Source: Leptolyngbya sp. CCY15150
GTDB taxonomy: Bacteria > Cyanobacteriota > Cyanobacteriia > RECH01
Assembly: GCF_016888135.1 (NCBI RefSeq)
Contig: NZ_JACSWB010000172.1
Span: 1-64,000 of the forward strand
Reading direction: 5' to 3'
Length of the DNA: 64,000 bases
Part shown: positions 19,252 through 28,205 of the stretch, one piece after another
How positions within the stretch are numbered: position 1 is the first letter of the stretch
Layout: every line of letters starts with the position of its first letter
Notes under the pieces: generated by a model
The model's input: only the letters and a program-made list of their open reading frames with translations
The model's database searches: none
Told to the model about the DNA's origin: nothing
Program-made: the position numbers and the translations under genes

Positions 19252-20433
19252 ATGGCTGACCCGGCTTCTATCGACGAACGGTTAGTTATCCTCAATCAAC
19301 GCCTCAAAGCAGCGCAGCTTGGGGTAAGCATCGAACAACGGGGCCATAAGCTGAGCCTCCGGGGCACCCTGCCGCCCCGCCCCGGCAGCGATCGCCTCCG
19401 ACCCTATCAACAGCGCCTCAGTCTGAACCTGCCGGCCACGCCTGGCGGACTGAAGCAAGCCGAGCAACAGGCCAAAATTATTGCCGGGCAGTTGCTGCAG
19501 CAAACCTTTAGCTGGCAAGCCTACTTACCCATGGGTGGCGGTAAGCGCCTCAGCCAAATGGACTTAGCTGAGAAGATAGACGCCTTTCAACAGGCCTTTT
19601 TTGACCAGCAGCGATCGCGCCCCGCCTCAGCCCGCACCACCTGGCAGACCGCCTATGCACCCTACCTGCGTAAGCTGGAAGCGATCGCCCGCACCACGCC
19701 ATCCCTCAACCTTGCCGAAGCCATCCAAGCCACGATCAAGGCTATTCCCGAGGATAGCCGCGGACGGCAGGTGTGCTGCACTGCCCTGCAAAGCTTTGTG
19801 ACCTTTCTAGATCTCGATCTACCCTTCGACCTCAAGCAATGGTGGGGCACCTACAACGCCGCCACCCTGCAGCCCCGCCGTCTACCTAGCGATACGGACA
19901 TCCTCAACGCCTATGCCATGATTCCCAACCCGGCCTGGCGGTTTGTCTTCGGTGTCATGGCCACCTACGGATTGCGCAATCATGAGGTGTTTTACTGCGA
20001 CTACAGCGCTTTGCAGCAGACCCATGGGGACGCGATCGTCGAAGTGCTAGAGCCGACCAAAACTGGGCACCATGAAGTCTGGCCCTTTTATCCTGAGTGG
20101 GTTGATCACTTCTCCCTGCGCCATATTCAGCTTCCCAAGCTGCAAACAGATTTAGACAAAACCACCCTGCAGCGGGTGGGGCAGCGGGTCAGTGCTCAGT
20201 TTCGTCGCTATGGCCTACCCTTTTCGCCCTACGACCTGCGCCATGCCTGGGCCGTGCGCACCATTCACTTCGGCTTACCCGATACGGTAGCAGCGCGGAT
20301 GATGGGGCATTCCGTCGCCATCCACACCCGCACCTACCACCGCTGGATTTCCCGTCGTGACCAACAGCAGGCCGTCGATGCAGCTCGGCAACGGCAGCGA
20401 TCGCCTGTACTCCAGCCTCTCAACGACGGATAG
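19252..20433 (+). CDS. Tyrosine recombinase / site-specific integrase (solitary)
   Basis: A 393-residue protein with an N-terminal DNA-binding half and a C-terminal catalytic domain of the phage-integrase family. Visible active-site elements are Arg I in TYGLRNHEVF, the beta-strand Lys in EPTKTGHHEVW, Arg II in SPYDLRHAWAVR, the histidine in MMGHS, and the nucleophile Tyr in TRTYHRW. In box II the usual H-x-x-R is Y-x-x-R. The frame opens at 19192, and the ATG at 19252 (MADPASIDERL) is the preferred start. No excisionase, transposase or attachment-site duplication is visible nearby, so this is a lone recombinase of unknown target. A palindromic repeat and a terminator follow. Confidence 0.88.
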   Translation: MADPASIDERLVILNQRLKAAQLGVSIEQRGHKLSLRGTLPPRPGSDRLRPYQQRLSLNLPATPGGLKQAEQQAKIIAGQLLQQTFSWQAYLPMGGGKRLSQMDLAEKIDAFQQAFFDQQRSRPASARTTWQTAYAPYLRKLEAIARTTPSLNLAEAIQATIKAIPEDSRGRQVCCTALQSFVTFLDLDLPFDLKQWWGTYNAATLQPRRLPSDTDILNAYAMIPNPAWRFVFGVMATYGLRNHEVFYCDYSALQQTHGDAIVEVLEPTKTGHHEVWPFYPEWVDHFSLRHIQLPKLQTDLDKTTLQRVGQRVSAQFRRYGLPFSPYDLRHAWAVRTIHFGLPDTVAARMMGHSVAIHTRTYHRWISRRDQQQAVDAARQRQRSPVLQPLNDG

Positions 20434-20518
20434 TGGCCCGTGGGTTGAAGGGAGATGGGCGCAACCAGCCGCAACCAGCTCGAACAGTCCCACTCGCGTA
20501 TCGCGGTGCTGGCGCAGC

Positions 20519-20555
20519 CGTAACGCACGGTCTTGTAAGGCATAGATGCGTTACG
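20519..20555. repeat. Dispersed palindromic repeat, copy 1
   Basis: CGTAACGCA (20519-20527) and TGCGTTACG (20547-20555) form a perfect 9-base inverted repeat with a 19-base loop. The same arms occur at 23216-23251 and 36541-36566. It lies 85 bases after the integrase stop codon. Confidence 0.8.
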
Positions 20556-20565
20556 CTAAGCGCAT

Positions 20566-20588
20566 CCTAGCCATCGCTGGGGTTTTTT
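20566..20588 (+). terminator. Intrinsic terminator after the integrase gene
   Basis: Stem CCTAGC (20566-20571) with GCTGGG (20576-20581; one G-T pair), loop CATC, then G and six T. It directly follows the palindromic repeat. Confidence 0.8.
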
Positions 20589-20628
20589 ATCCATAACGTC
20601 ATCAACTGCGGTCAAATCCTACAGGCGG

Positions 20629-21708
20629 CTACAAATCAGGAAACACCTGCTTCACCGCCGGATGGATCAACGCACCTTCTGTGACATTCAGCCCCTTACC
20701 CAAATTCCCATCCCGCTCCAGCGCCGCCGTACCATGGTCTGCCAACTGCATCACATAGGGAAAGGTGCTGTTATTCAGCGCTTGGGTCGCCGTCCAGGGC
20801 ACTGCGCCAGGCATATTGGGCACCCCATAATGCACCACCCCTGCATCTACATAGATGGGGCTGGAATGGGACGTGGGATGCAGGGTCTCAATGCAGCCGC
20901 CCTGATCCACCGCTACATCGACAATGACGGAACCGGGTCGCATCTTTTCTACATAGGCGCGGGGTACAAGGGTAGGAGCCTTGCGCCCTGGCACCAGCAC
21001 CGCCCCAATCAGCAGATCGGCCTCAGGTACGATCGCTTCGATCTGGGCCGCGCTGCTAAACACAAGCTCCACCCGTGACCCGAACAGCTCCTCCAGTTCA
21101 TTCAACCGCGCTAGGTTAATGTCCACGATCTGCACCTGCGCTCCCAAGCCAATGGCCATCTTGGCGGCTTCGGTGCCCACCACGCCACCTCCGAGGATAA
21201 CCACCCGTCCTGGCCGCACCCCCGGCACGCCCCCCAGCAAGACGCCGCGGCCGCCCTGCTGCTTTTCCAAGAACCTGGCCCCAAACTGCACCGATAGCCG
21301 TCCGGCAATGATGCTCATGGGCGTCAGCAGCGGCAGGGTGTGATTCACTTCCACCGTTTCGTAGGCGATCGCTGTTACCTTGGCGGCCATGAGCTGTTCT
21401 GTCAAACCGCGATCGGCAGCTAGGTGTAGGTAGGTGAACAGGAGCTGACCGGCCTGCATCAGGTCATATTCTGCTGGGCGAGGTTCTTTCACCTTCACAA
21501 CTAGCTGCCGAGACCAGGCCTCTTGCGCCGTAGACACCAGTTTGGCACCGGCTTGTTGGTAATCATCATCCGTGAAGCCCGCCCCATCTCCAGCCTGGGT
21601 TTCGACAAAGACCGTATGACCGCGATCGCTCAACCCTCTGACGCTGCTGGGACTGAGCCCCACGCGAAATTCCTGATCTTTAATTTCCTTAGGTACCCCG
21701 ATCTCCAT
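20629..21708 (-). CDS. ald: Alanine dehydrogenase
   Basis: A 359-residue NAD-dependent enzyme interconverting alanine with pyruvate and ammonium. The family opening GVPKEIKDQEFRVGLSP, the substrate-region KVKEP near residue 74, the loop AYETVE near 115, and the Rossmann motif GGGVVGTEAAKMA near 175 are all present, as is the C-terminal MPGAVPWTATQALNN. The start at 21708 has AGGA at normal distance and gives the standard N-terminus; the frame opens at 21720. It is convergent with the integrase gene and appears monocistronic. Confidence 0.95.
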   Translation of the reverse strand: MEIGVPKEIKDQEFRVGLSPSSVRGLSDRGHTVFVETQAGDGAGFTDDDYQQAGAKLVSTAQEAWSRQLVVKVKEPRPAEYDLMQAGQLLFTYLHLAADRGLTEQLMAAKVTAIAYETVEVNHTLPLLTPMSIIAGRLSVQFGARFLEKQQGGRGVLLGGVPGVRPGRVVILGGGVVGTEAAKMAIGLGAQVQIVDINLARLNELEELFGSRVELVFSSAAQIEAIVPEADLLIGAVLVPGRKAPTLVPRAYVEKMRPGSVIVDVAVDQGGCIETLHPTSHSSPIYVDAGVVHYGVPNMPGAVPWTATQALNNSTFPYVMQLADHGTAALERDGNLGKGLNVTEGALIHPAVKQVFPDL

Positions 21709-21800
21709 GCAAATCCTCATGCTAGATGACTATAGATTCCAGATTGCCCGAGACTGGCGCAAGACTGCTGTTGTACGGAACACGGTTCCCTCGGCCGTTC

Positions 21801-22490
21801 CTAGATTGGCCCCAACTGGTTCAGCCAGAAGGCGATCGCTGCACTGCCCACCGGCACCGTGAGATTGTCAATGCCCAGCTTTGAAAAAGCTTCTAAGGTC
21901 GTTGCGCCGAGGGCGATGCCCACCGGCACCAGCCAAGTTTGCCAGACATTACCCTGCACCGCCCACAAAATACCGCTACTCACACCATAGCTAACCATGG
22001 CCATGGCGCAGGAGCCTTCCCAGGTTTTTTGCATGCCCCAGAGCTTATACAAATTCCGTCCAAAGCGTTGACCGACCAAGGCTGCCATGCCATCGCCCCA
22101 GGTCATAATCAAAATCCCCACAGCAGCATACTGGGGCATCTGCAGGGCCCAAAACCAGGCAATCAGGATGGCAAAACTAATGGCATAGAAGAAGGTGCCT
22201 AGGCTTTTGCGCCCCACGGTGTTGATCACCGGCAGAATGGGCAATCGGTAGGACAGGAGAGCGATCGCACTGAACAAGATAGATGCACTCACCCCCAGCC
22301 AAGCGGGAATCTCCAACCACCAGGCTAGGAGAATCACGTTGCCGACACCCATGTGAACAACCTTGCGGATAATTTCTGGCCCCGCTGGCGTGCGGCGATG
22401 GAGGGTATCGGCGGTCATGCCCACCACTCCCAGCCAGAGGAGAACGATGGTGATTTGAAGCCAGAGAGATGACTGAACCAGTTGCAGCAT
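21801..22490 (-). CDS. Phytol kinase-like (VTE5 / dolichol kinase family) membrane protein
   Basis: A 229-residue integral membrane protein with about six or seven hydrophobic segments. Motifs of the polyprenol/phytol kinase family: EIIRKVVHMGVGN near residue 40, TWGDGMAALVG near 130, KTWEGSCAM near 150 and a C-terminal EAFSKLGIDNLTVPVG. In cyanobacteria and plants this family phosphorylates phytol released from chlorophyll, feeding tocopherol and phylloquinone synthesis. The kinase assignment is by motif pattern; substrate specificity is inferred. Confidence 0.82.
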   Translation of the reverse strand: MLQLVQSSLWLQITIVLLWLGVVGMTADTLHRRTPAGPEIIRKVVHMGVGNVILLAWWLEIPAWLGVSASILFSAIALLSYRLPILPVINTVGRKSLGTFFYAISFAILIAWFWALQMPQYAAVGILIMTWGDGMAALVGQRFGRNLYKLWGMQKTWEGSCAMAMVSYGVSSGILWAVQGNVWQTWLVPVGIALGATTLEAFSKLGIDNLTVPVGSAAIAFWLNQLGPI

Positions 22491-22722
22491 GAAGCCAGAG
22501 AGATGGGGTGAACCAAGGCTAGCTTGTTCTAGCTAGCGCGGAGCAGCACATGTATGGCAAGACCAGTCGAGCTTCGGGCGATCGCTGGCTTGGCAGACAT
22601 GAACTCTTTTACTGTAGAAGATTTTGGATCAGAGAGCGATCGCCTCTGAATGAATCGGCAATCCTGTCGATAGTCCCGTCGATGGTTCCCATGTGATCCC
22701 CAACACTTTTGTATACTGAGAC

Positions 22723-23115
22723 ATGAGTTTGGTATTGACGGTGACATCTTCTACACCTTCCATCGAATTTTTTGAGGGGATCTCGGAAGAGCTGAGTGGC
22801 GTCAGTCTCCGCCGCGATCGCCAATCGGGGCTGCGCATCGTGGTGCTGCAGTTCACCCGCCTGAAGTCCATTGAGCAATTCAACAGCTACCGCAAGCGTT
22901 TTGCTAAGGCGCTGCGGCTAACGGATGGGGAAGGTACTATCCTCATAGAGCCGTCCTCGGTTCAATTTGTATTTGGTGGCCCGGAAGGTGACGATCTTCA
23001 GCGGGTGGAATGCAAAATTGAGCTAGATCAAGAGGAACACTGGGAGCGGTTTCAGCGATTTATGGATGCCTACGCGGCAGCCAATGGCATGGAGTATGGT
23101 GAACCGCCTACCTAA
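22723..23115 (+). CDS. Psb28 family photosystem II assembly protein (divergent, Psb28-2-like)
   Basis: A 130-residue soluble protein with the Psb28 layout: N-terminal SIEFFEGISEELSGVSLRR, a central variable part, then EGTILIEPSSVQFVFGGPEG and EEHWERFQRFMDAYAAANGM, which matches the family's EWDRFMRFMERYA segment. Psb28 proteins bind CP47-containing assembly intermediates of photosystem II at the cytoplasmic face. The central strand region differs from canonical Psb28, so I read it as the second paralogue type; the exact subgroup is unsure. It is followed by the second copy of the palindromic repeat. Confidence 0.78.
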   Translation: MSLVLTVTSSTPSIEFFEGISEELSGVSLRRDRQSGLRIVVLQFTRLKSIEQFNSYRKRFAKALRLTDGEGTILIEPSSVQFVFGGPEGDDLQRVECKIELDQEEHWERFQRFMDAYAAANGMEYGEPPT

Positions 23116-23198
23116 AGCAGCATCAAGATGTTCCTTCAACCGGCTACACACCCATTCAACATCTGTGCCCACAAGGTTTAAAACCCTTGCCTGGTAGG

Positions 23199-23251
23199 GT
23201 GCCGTTAGGCGAAGCCGTAACGCACCTCTCATGAGGCTTGGATGCGTTACG
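23199..23251. repeat. Dispersed palindromic repeat, copy 2
   Basis: CGTAACGCA (23216-23224) and TGCGTTACG (23243-23251) form the same 9-base inverted repeat as copy 1. It is preceded by GTGCCGTTAGGCGAAGCC at 23199-23216, which gives the GTTAGGCGAAGCCGTAACG core also present in copy 3. It lies between the psb28-like gene and the epimerase gene. Confidence 0.8.
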
Positions 23252-23398
23252 CTGTCTTCGGAGGCAAGGGGAATGGGTGAGGTGTTGGGCTACGTCACCC
23301 GGCTGGTGTCGCCATATTGTGTTGATCCCCCGAATTTTCCCTGAATAGGGGAGACTGAAAGATAGATTTTCCAGTCCATATTGATAAGGAGTAGGTGC

Positions 23399-24322
23399 AT
23401 GAAGGTTGCCATCACGGGTGCAACAGGATTTGTGGGAAGTCGTTTGGTGGAACGACTGAGCCAAGCGGGCCATTCTGTCGTGGTATTCACCCGCAACCTA
23501 GGTCATGCTAATCGGGTGTTTCCCTCGTCATCCTTTCCCACAGTTACCAACATTGCCTACACACCAACCCAGGCCGGCGAGTGGCAGCAGGCGATCGCTG
23601 GTTGTGATGGCGTGGTGAATTTGGCCGGTGAGCCCATTGCAGAAAGCCGCTGGACGCCGGATCGCAAGCGGATGATTGTGGAAAGCCGCCAACTGACAAC
23701 CCGTTTGCTGGTGGATGCGATCGCCCAGGCGGATCCGAAACCGTCTGTGTTGGTCAGCGGTTCTGCCATCGGCTACTACGGCACCAGTGAAACCGCGAGC
23801 TTTGATGAAACCAGCGGCGCGGGGGATGATTTTCTGGCGCAGGTCTGTCAAGCCTGGGAAGCGGAAGCTATGCGCGTCAAAGCAAGCGGCACGCGGTTGG
23901 TGATTCTGCGCACGGGTATTGTGCTTGGGCTAGAGGGAGGAGCGATCGCCAAGATGATTACCCCCTTTCGCCTCTTTGCGGGTGGTCCCTTGGGGACTGG
24001 TAAGCAGTGGGTGTCTTGGATCCATCGCGATGACCTTGTGGAGCTGATCATCCAATCGCTCAGCCAGCCAGGCTACGAGGGCGTGCTCAATGCCACTGCT
24101 CCCAACCCGGTGCGGATGGCGGAATTTTGTCACGTAATGGGCGAGGCGCTCAACCGTCCATCCTGGCTGCCGGTGCCAGAGATTGCCCTAGAAGCTCTTT
24201 TGGGCGATGCTGCCAAGATGGTTTTAGAGGGACAGCAGGTGCTCCCTCAACGAACTCAAGCGGCTGGGTTTCACTATCAGTTTGCAGATATCCAATCGGC
24301 ACTGCGCGACGTTCTCAGCTAG
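23399..24322 (+). CDS. TIGR01777-type NAD(P)-dependent epimerase-like SDR protein
   Basis: A 307-residue extended short-chain dehydrogenase-like protein. The N-terminal nucleotide-binding motif is ITGATGFVGSRLVERL, followed by GCDGVVNLAGEPIAESRW, the SGSAIGYYG segment with the active-site-like tyrosine near residue 125, and a C-terminal DUF1731-type end (GEALNRPSWLPVPEIALEALLGDAA). This family (E. coli YfcH, plant SulA-like) has no firmly known substrate; the plant and cyanobacterial relatives have been linked to plastid division. The start at 23399 has AAGGAG 9 bases upstream. Confidence 0.9.
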   Translation: MKVAITGATGFVGSRLVERLSQAGHSVVVFTRNLGHANRVFPSSSFPTVTNIAYTPTQAGEWQQAIAGCDGVVNLAGEPIAESRWTPDRKRMIVESRQLTTRLLVDAIAQADPKPSVLVSGSAIGYYGTSETASFDETSGAGDDFLAQVCQAWEAEAMRVKASGTRLVILRTGIVLGLEGGAIAKMITPFRLFAGGPLGTGKQWVSWIHRDDLVELIIQSLSQPGYEGVLNATAPNPVRMAEFCHVMGEALNRPSWLPVPEIALEALLGDAAKMVLEGQQVLPQRTQAAGFHYQFADIQSALRDVLS

Positions 24323-24770
24323 ATCGAGGTTGGGGCTGGGAAGCGATCGCCTTGATCCCCCCAGAGCAGTGATATAGGTCACCAGACATCTCCATCGCTG
24401 ATACAGTCCCTAGACAAGATAGGTGGAACAATAGAATCGATGGTTTGACCATCTAGTTCATATATGAACCATCTGCCTTGCTCATGCCTCAAATCCTCCG
24501 GATTCTCAGCCTTAAGGCTGGAAGCGTGAGTAAATCATCTCATCATCTCCACCTATGCCCGATCCCGTCCTTAGGCTTGGGCGATCGCCCTCGATATCAT
24601 CCATGACACGGATTCCTGAAGGTGCTTGATCGCACGCATGAGGGTCTGGATGGAAGGAGCGATCGTGGGCCGAGCTTGCGCCGTAGCCACCATGGCAGTT
24701 AGCGTCAGAAAACGGGCACCCTAAGGATAGTTAAGGCAATAGATATATTCTTTATGAGAGACAGCGGATC
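24323..24770. other. Intergenic region with a cluster of palindromes
   Basis: About 450 bases. It holds GTTCATATATGAAC, a perfect 14-base palindrome at 24456-24469; GATGGTT/AACCATC arms at 24439-24445 and 24467-24473 enclosing it; and CAGCCTTAAGGCTG at 24507-24520, another perfect 14-base palindrome. A 40-codon minus-strand frame (roughly 24572-24694, MVATAQARPTIAPS...) has no ribosome-binding site I trust and may be a fossil. The promoter of the pentapeptide gene presumably lies at the right end. Confidence 0.55.
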
Positions 24771-25610
24771 ATGCAAGTTGATGAACTGCTGAGCCAGTAT
24801 GCAGCAGGGGAACGAGATTTTCGCGAAATTAGCTTAGTGGGTCAAAACCTGAAGGGGCATGATCTCAGCGGCATTAATCTTCGTCGAGCCAATCTCAGCG
24901 GAGCAGACCTGAGTGGTGCTAATCTCAGCATGGCGAACCTCCGGGAAGTGAATCTTTTTGGGGCAAATCTCAATCAAGCCAATTTGATTGAAACGAACCT
25001 GATTGGTGCAGACCTCACCCAAGCCAAACTGGTTGAAGCTAATCTCACGGGTGCTGGACTGCGAGGCACACGCCTGATTCAGGTGAATATGAGCCGCAGT
25101 ATTTTACAAGATGCCAATTTAGGGGAAGCTAGCTTGAACAAGGCGACGTTGCTAGCCGCTAATCTGCGTGATGCTTGCCTCAATCGCACCAAGTTGATTG
25201 ACACAAACCTCACGGATGCCATTCTGGAATCTGCTAATTTGAGCAACGCTATTTTGACCGGCGCTATTCTCCGAGGTGCCAAGCTGATTGATGCCATCCT
25301 GCAAGGAGCCAATCTTGATGAGGCCAATTTAGAAGATTCTGACCTGCGTCGGGCGCGCTTTACGGGCGCGAGCTTGCTGAATACCGTCCTGCGATCGGCT
25401 AATATGCGCGGTGTTAACCTCAACTGGACGTCCATGCGCGGGGTAGATTTAACCGGGGCGAATTTGCATCGTGCTTCCCTAAGCTGGGCCAACTTGAGTG
25501 AAGCGAACCTCACCGATGCGATTTTGATTAGCGCTAATCTCAACCAGGTGAATCTTCACAATGCGATTCTCACGGGCACGATGATGCCCAATGCGATCGC
25601 CCATGAGTAG
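24771..25610 (+). CDS. Pentapeptide-repeat protein
   Basis: A 279-residue protein that, after a ~25-residue leader (MQVDELLSQYAAGERDFREI), consists almost wholly of A(N/D)LXX repeats, roughly 48 of them in tandem, continuing to the C-terminus. Such repeats fold into a right-handed quadrilateral beta-helix. No signal peptide or membrane segment is present, so it is probably cytosolic. Pentapeptide proteins are abundant in cyanobacteria and mostly of unknown role; the DNA-mimic (gyrase-protecting) function known for a few cannot be assumed here. Confidence 0.93.
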   Translation: MQVDELLSQYAAGERDFREISLVGQNLKGHDLSGINLRRANLSGADLSGANLSMANLREVNLFGANLNQANLIETNLIGADLTQAKLVEANLTGAGLRGTRLIQVNMSRSILQDANLGEASLNKATLLAANLRDACLNRTKLIDTNLTDAILESANLSNAILTGAILRGAKLIDAILQGANLDEANLEDSDLRRARFTGASLLNTVLRSANMRGVNLNWTSMRGVDLTGANLHRASLSWANLSEANLTDAILISANLNQVNLHNAILTGTMMPNAIAHE

Positions 25611-25666
25611 GCTAACGCTTGCTAACTCCTAGAGGGAAGCTAGGGGGGCGATCGCTCCCGGTTAGC

Positions 25667-26611
25667 TCAATCCGGTGGCGGTGAGGAATTGCGTTCCCAG
25701 AAGACTTGGTGGGTAAAACCTTGAATGGCGGGGTGGTGGTCGGCTAGTTCCAGCCGTCGTTCGGTTAACAGGCAGTAGTCTAGATTGCGATCGATGCCCA
25801 GATACTGCCGTCCCAATTTTTTGGCGACCACCGAGGTGGTGCCACTGCCCACAAATGGATCCAAGATGACTTGACCGGGTTGGCTACTCGCTAACACCAG
25901 TTTGGCGATCAGCTTTTCGCTTTTTTGGGTGGGATGGTCGGTATTTTCGGGCATCGACCAAAAGGGAATGGTGATATCGCTCCAAAAATTAGAGGGATGG
26001 GTATCGCGAAAATTGCCATCGTCGGTTGCCTGCCAGTCTTTGGGTTGGCCATCCGCATGGCGGTAGGGCGCTAGGACTCGCCGCCGGAGCTTGACGGCAT
26101 CGACGCAGAAGGTGTAGCGATCGCTGACGGTGCAAAACCAAATATCTTCGCTCGCATTTTTCCAATTTTTCTTGGCACCTCGCCCCTTTTCCCGCTCCCA
26201 GGTGATGCGATTGCGGACGACAAAATAGTCGGCGGCGACAGCAAAAATTGAGGTTGAGGAACGCCAATCGCCGCAGATATACAGGCTAGCAGTTGGCTTC
26301 AGCAGGGGTATGAAGGCCAAAACCACCTGTCGTAGCCAGGCGGTATAGTCTTCAACGCGTTGCTGGGTGAACTGGTAGCCGTGGAAATTTTTGGTGAGGT
26401 TATAGGGCGGGTCGAGAATGAGTAGATCGACTGACTGGTGCGGCATCTGGGAGGCGAGCTGGAGGCAATCGCCCCAGAGGGTACCCATGGGCAAGGGGGC
26501 TTGAGGCGATAGGGCAGCAGCATCCAGCAGGCGGGGCTGGAGGCGATCGCGATCGCTCTCGGTGAGAACCAGGGTTCGATTCATGGGCCCCCGAGGTTGA
26601 GGTTCAGCCAT
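25667..26611 (-). CDS. Solitary site-specific DNA methyltransferase (amino-methyltransferase, beta class)
   Basis: A 314-residue methyltransferase with the catalytic motif LILDPPYNL early (about residue 60) and the SAM-binding DPFVGSGTTSVVAKKLG late (about 245), the beta-class order. Between them lie REKGRGAKKNWKN, THPSNFW and PFWSMPENTDHPTQK, which may form the recognition region. DPPY fits methylation of adenine N6 or cytosine N4. No restriction endonuclease gene is next to it, so it looks like one of the conserved orphan methyltransferases of cyanobacteria. The target site cannot be read from the sequence. The start at 26611 (MAEPQPRG) has GGAG 8 bases upstream; the frame opens at 26632. 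Confidence 0.88.
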   Translation of the reverse strand: MAEPQPRGPMNRTLVLTESDRDRLQPRLLDAAALSPQAPLPMGTLWGDCLQLASQMPHQSVDLLILDPPYNLTKNFHGYQFTQQRVEDYTAWLRQVVLAFIPLLKPTASLYICGDWRSSTSIFAVAADYFVVRNRITWEREKGRGAKKNWKNASEDIWFCTVSDRYTFCVDAVKLRRRVLAPYRHADGQPKDWQATDDGNFRDTHPSNFWSDITIPFWSMPENTDHPTQKSEKLIAKLVLASSQPGQVILDPFVGSGTTSVVAKKLGRQYLGIDRNLDYCLLTERRLELADHHPAIQGFTHQVFWERNSSPPPD

Positions 26612-26740
26612 AGGCATATCTCCGCTGCACACCGTGGATCTGAGGGCGATCGCTGGGTTGATCTGTCCCCAATTTCGACTACGCTAAACACTAACGGGCG
26701 TCCGACCCATTGTTTATAGACCCTTAACCAGAATTGAACC

Positions 26741-27034
26741 ATGTCTTCCGATCTTCAACAAACGACCGGTGCCGATGCTGTGGATACAGCGATCGCTGCA
26801 GGCATTGATTTTGATGGCAGTCCAATCCCCACGGCGAAGCTAGATCTTTACACCACCGTCATGGGCTATGAGTCTAACCGGCAGCGCAGTGGTGTGAGCA
26901 ATACGATGCGATCGCGGATTGTGCGGATTGGTGCGAAACATCTGCCCCAGGCGGAGTTGAACCAAAAGTTAATCGATGCAGATTTTGCGCCGCTCAAGGA
27001 TAAGGAAATCGCGTTTTACTACGGCGGTAAATAG
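26741..27034 (+). CDS. Small conserved cyanobacterial protein (possibly DUF4090)
   Basis: A 97-residue soluble protein with conserved-looking segments GIDFDGSPIPTAKLDLYTTV, RQRSGVSNTMRSRIVRIGAKH and APLKDKEIAFYYGGK. From memory this matches a small cyanobacteria-specific family (DUF4090) of unknown function; I cannot confirm by search. No membrane segment or cysteine. It is transcribed divergently from the methyltransferase gene. Confidence 0.75.
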   Translation: MSSDLQQTTGADAVDTAIAAGIDFDGSPIPTAKLDLYTTVMGYESNRQRSGVSNTMRSRIVRIGAKHLPQAELNQKLIDADFAPLKDKEIAFYYGGK

Positions 27035-27176
27035 AGGGGCAGAGGCCGTTCGAGGCTTTCGCAGGGGAAGTCGGATCGGTACGGCATGGTTGAGATATGC
27101 CAGACTGCGCCCGGCTCTCTCCTCATATCCTGATTGGAATTCCTGACCTGATTGGAATTCCTAATTGAGAGCCTGC

Positions 27177-28205
27177 CTACTTGAGTTGACGGCGAATTTC
27201 CCGTAGGGATTGGTACATGTCCGGTAGACGATTGTATACGGCGGAAATTTTGAGCCAGAGACGGTTGGGAATGGCTGGATAGCCGGAGACGATCGCTCCT
27301 GGTTCCACATCGCGGTGGACGCCGGTCTGGGCCGTGGCGATCGCGCCATCACCGATGGTCACCTGGTTGGCAATGCCCACCTGTCCTGCCAAAATCACCC
27401 GATTGCCCACCTTGACGCCGCCCGCTAGACCCACTTGGGCCGCCATGGCACAAGCTTCGCCAATCTGACAGCCGTGGGCCACATGCACCAAATTATCGAG
27501 TTTGGTATGGCGGCGGATGCGGGTTTCGCCAACAGCGGGACGATCGACCGCCGAGTTGCAGCCAATTTCTACCCCATCTTCCAAGACCACCTGCCCCGAC
27601 TGCTCCATCTTGAACCAGCCCTCGGCCGTGGGGACAAAGCCAAAGCCTTCTGCCCCAATGCAGGCACCGCTATGGATGACGCAGTCGGTTCCTAGGATGG
27701 TGCGTTCATGGATGACGCAGTTGGCATGGAGGAGGGAGCGATCGCCAATCTGCACCCCCGGATAGACGACGACGTTGGGATGGATGCACACGCCGTCTCC
27801 CAAACGCACGCCAGCCTGAATCACCACATGGGCTCCGATGGACACCCCCTCTCCGAGCTGTACCGATGGATCAATGACGGCGCTGGGATGAATGCCAGGG
27901 GCGGGCTTGAAGGGTTGGTAAAAAAGAGCGATCGCCTGGGCAAAGGCAAGACGGGGTTGGGGAACGCTCACCCAAGCCAATTGGCGGGCATCGGCAGCCG
28001 CCTGCAAGGCCTCATTCATGGGCAAAATCAAGGCGCTGGCCTGGGTGGTGGCAATCTGAGCGGCGAAGGTTTCGCCTTCGATGTAGCTCAGTTGTCCGGG
28101 TTGGGCTTCGTCAATGGCCGCCACACCGCTGATCTCCGGATCCTGGGCAGTAGTGTGCTGGGACTGGAGATGCTGGGCAATTTGGCTCAGGTTGATCGTG
28201 GGCAT
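27177..28205 (-). CDS. lpxD: UDP-3-O-acylglucosamine N-acyltransferase LpxD
   Basis: A 342-residue enzyme of lipid A synthesis that adds the second (N-linked) acyl chain to UDP-acylglucosamine. The N-terminal ~100 residues form the LpxD uridine-binding domain (ISGVAAIDEAQPGQLSYIE). They are followed by a long left-handed beta-helix of hexapeptide repeats (for example PSVQLGEGVSIGAHVVIQAG). The catalytic histidine is in LDNLVHVAHGCQIG near residue 240. It appears to be a single gene here; lpxA, lpxC and fabZ are not adjacent. Confidence 0.94.
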   Translation of the reverse strand: MPTINLSQIAQHLQSQHTTAQDPEISGVAAIDEAQPGQLSYIEGETFAAQIATTQASALILPMNEALQAAADARQLAWVSVPQPRLAFAQAIALFYQPFKPAPGIHPSAVIDPSVQLGEGVSIGAHVVIQAGVRLGDGVCIHPNVVVYPGVQIGDRSLLHANCVIHERTILGTDCVIHSGACIGAEGFGFVPTAEGWFKMEQSGQVVLEDGVEIGCNSAVDRPAVGETRIRRHTKLDNLVHVAHGCQIGEACAMAAQVGLAGGVKVGNRVILAGQVGIANQVTIGDGAIATAQTGVHRDVEPGAIVSGYPAIPNRLWLKISAVYNRLPDMYQSLREIRRQLK

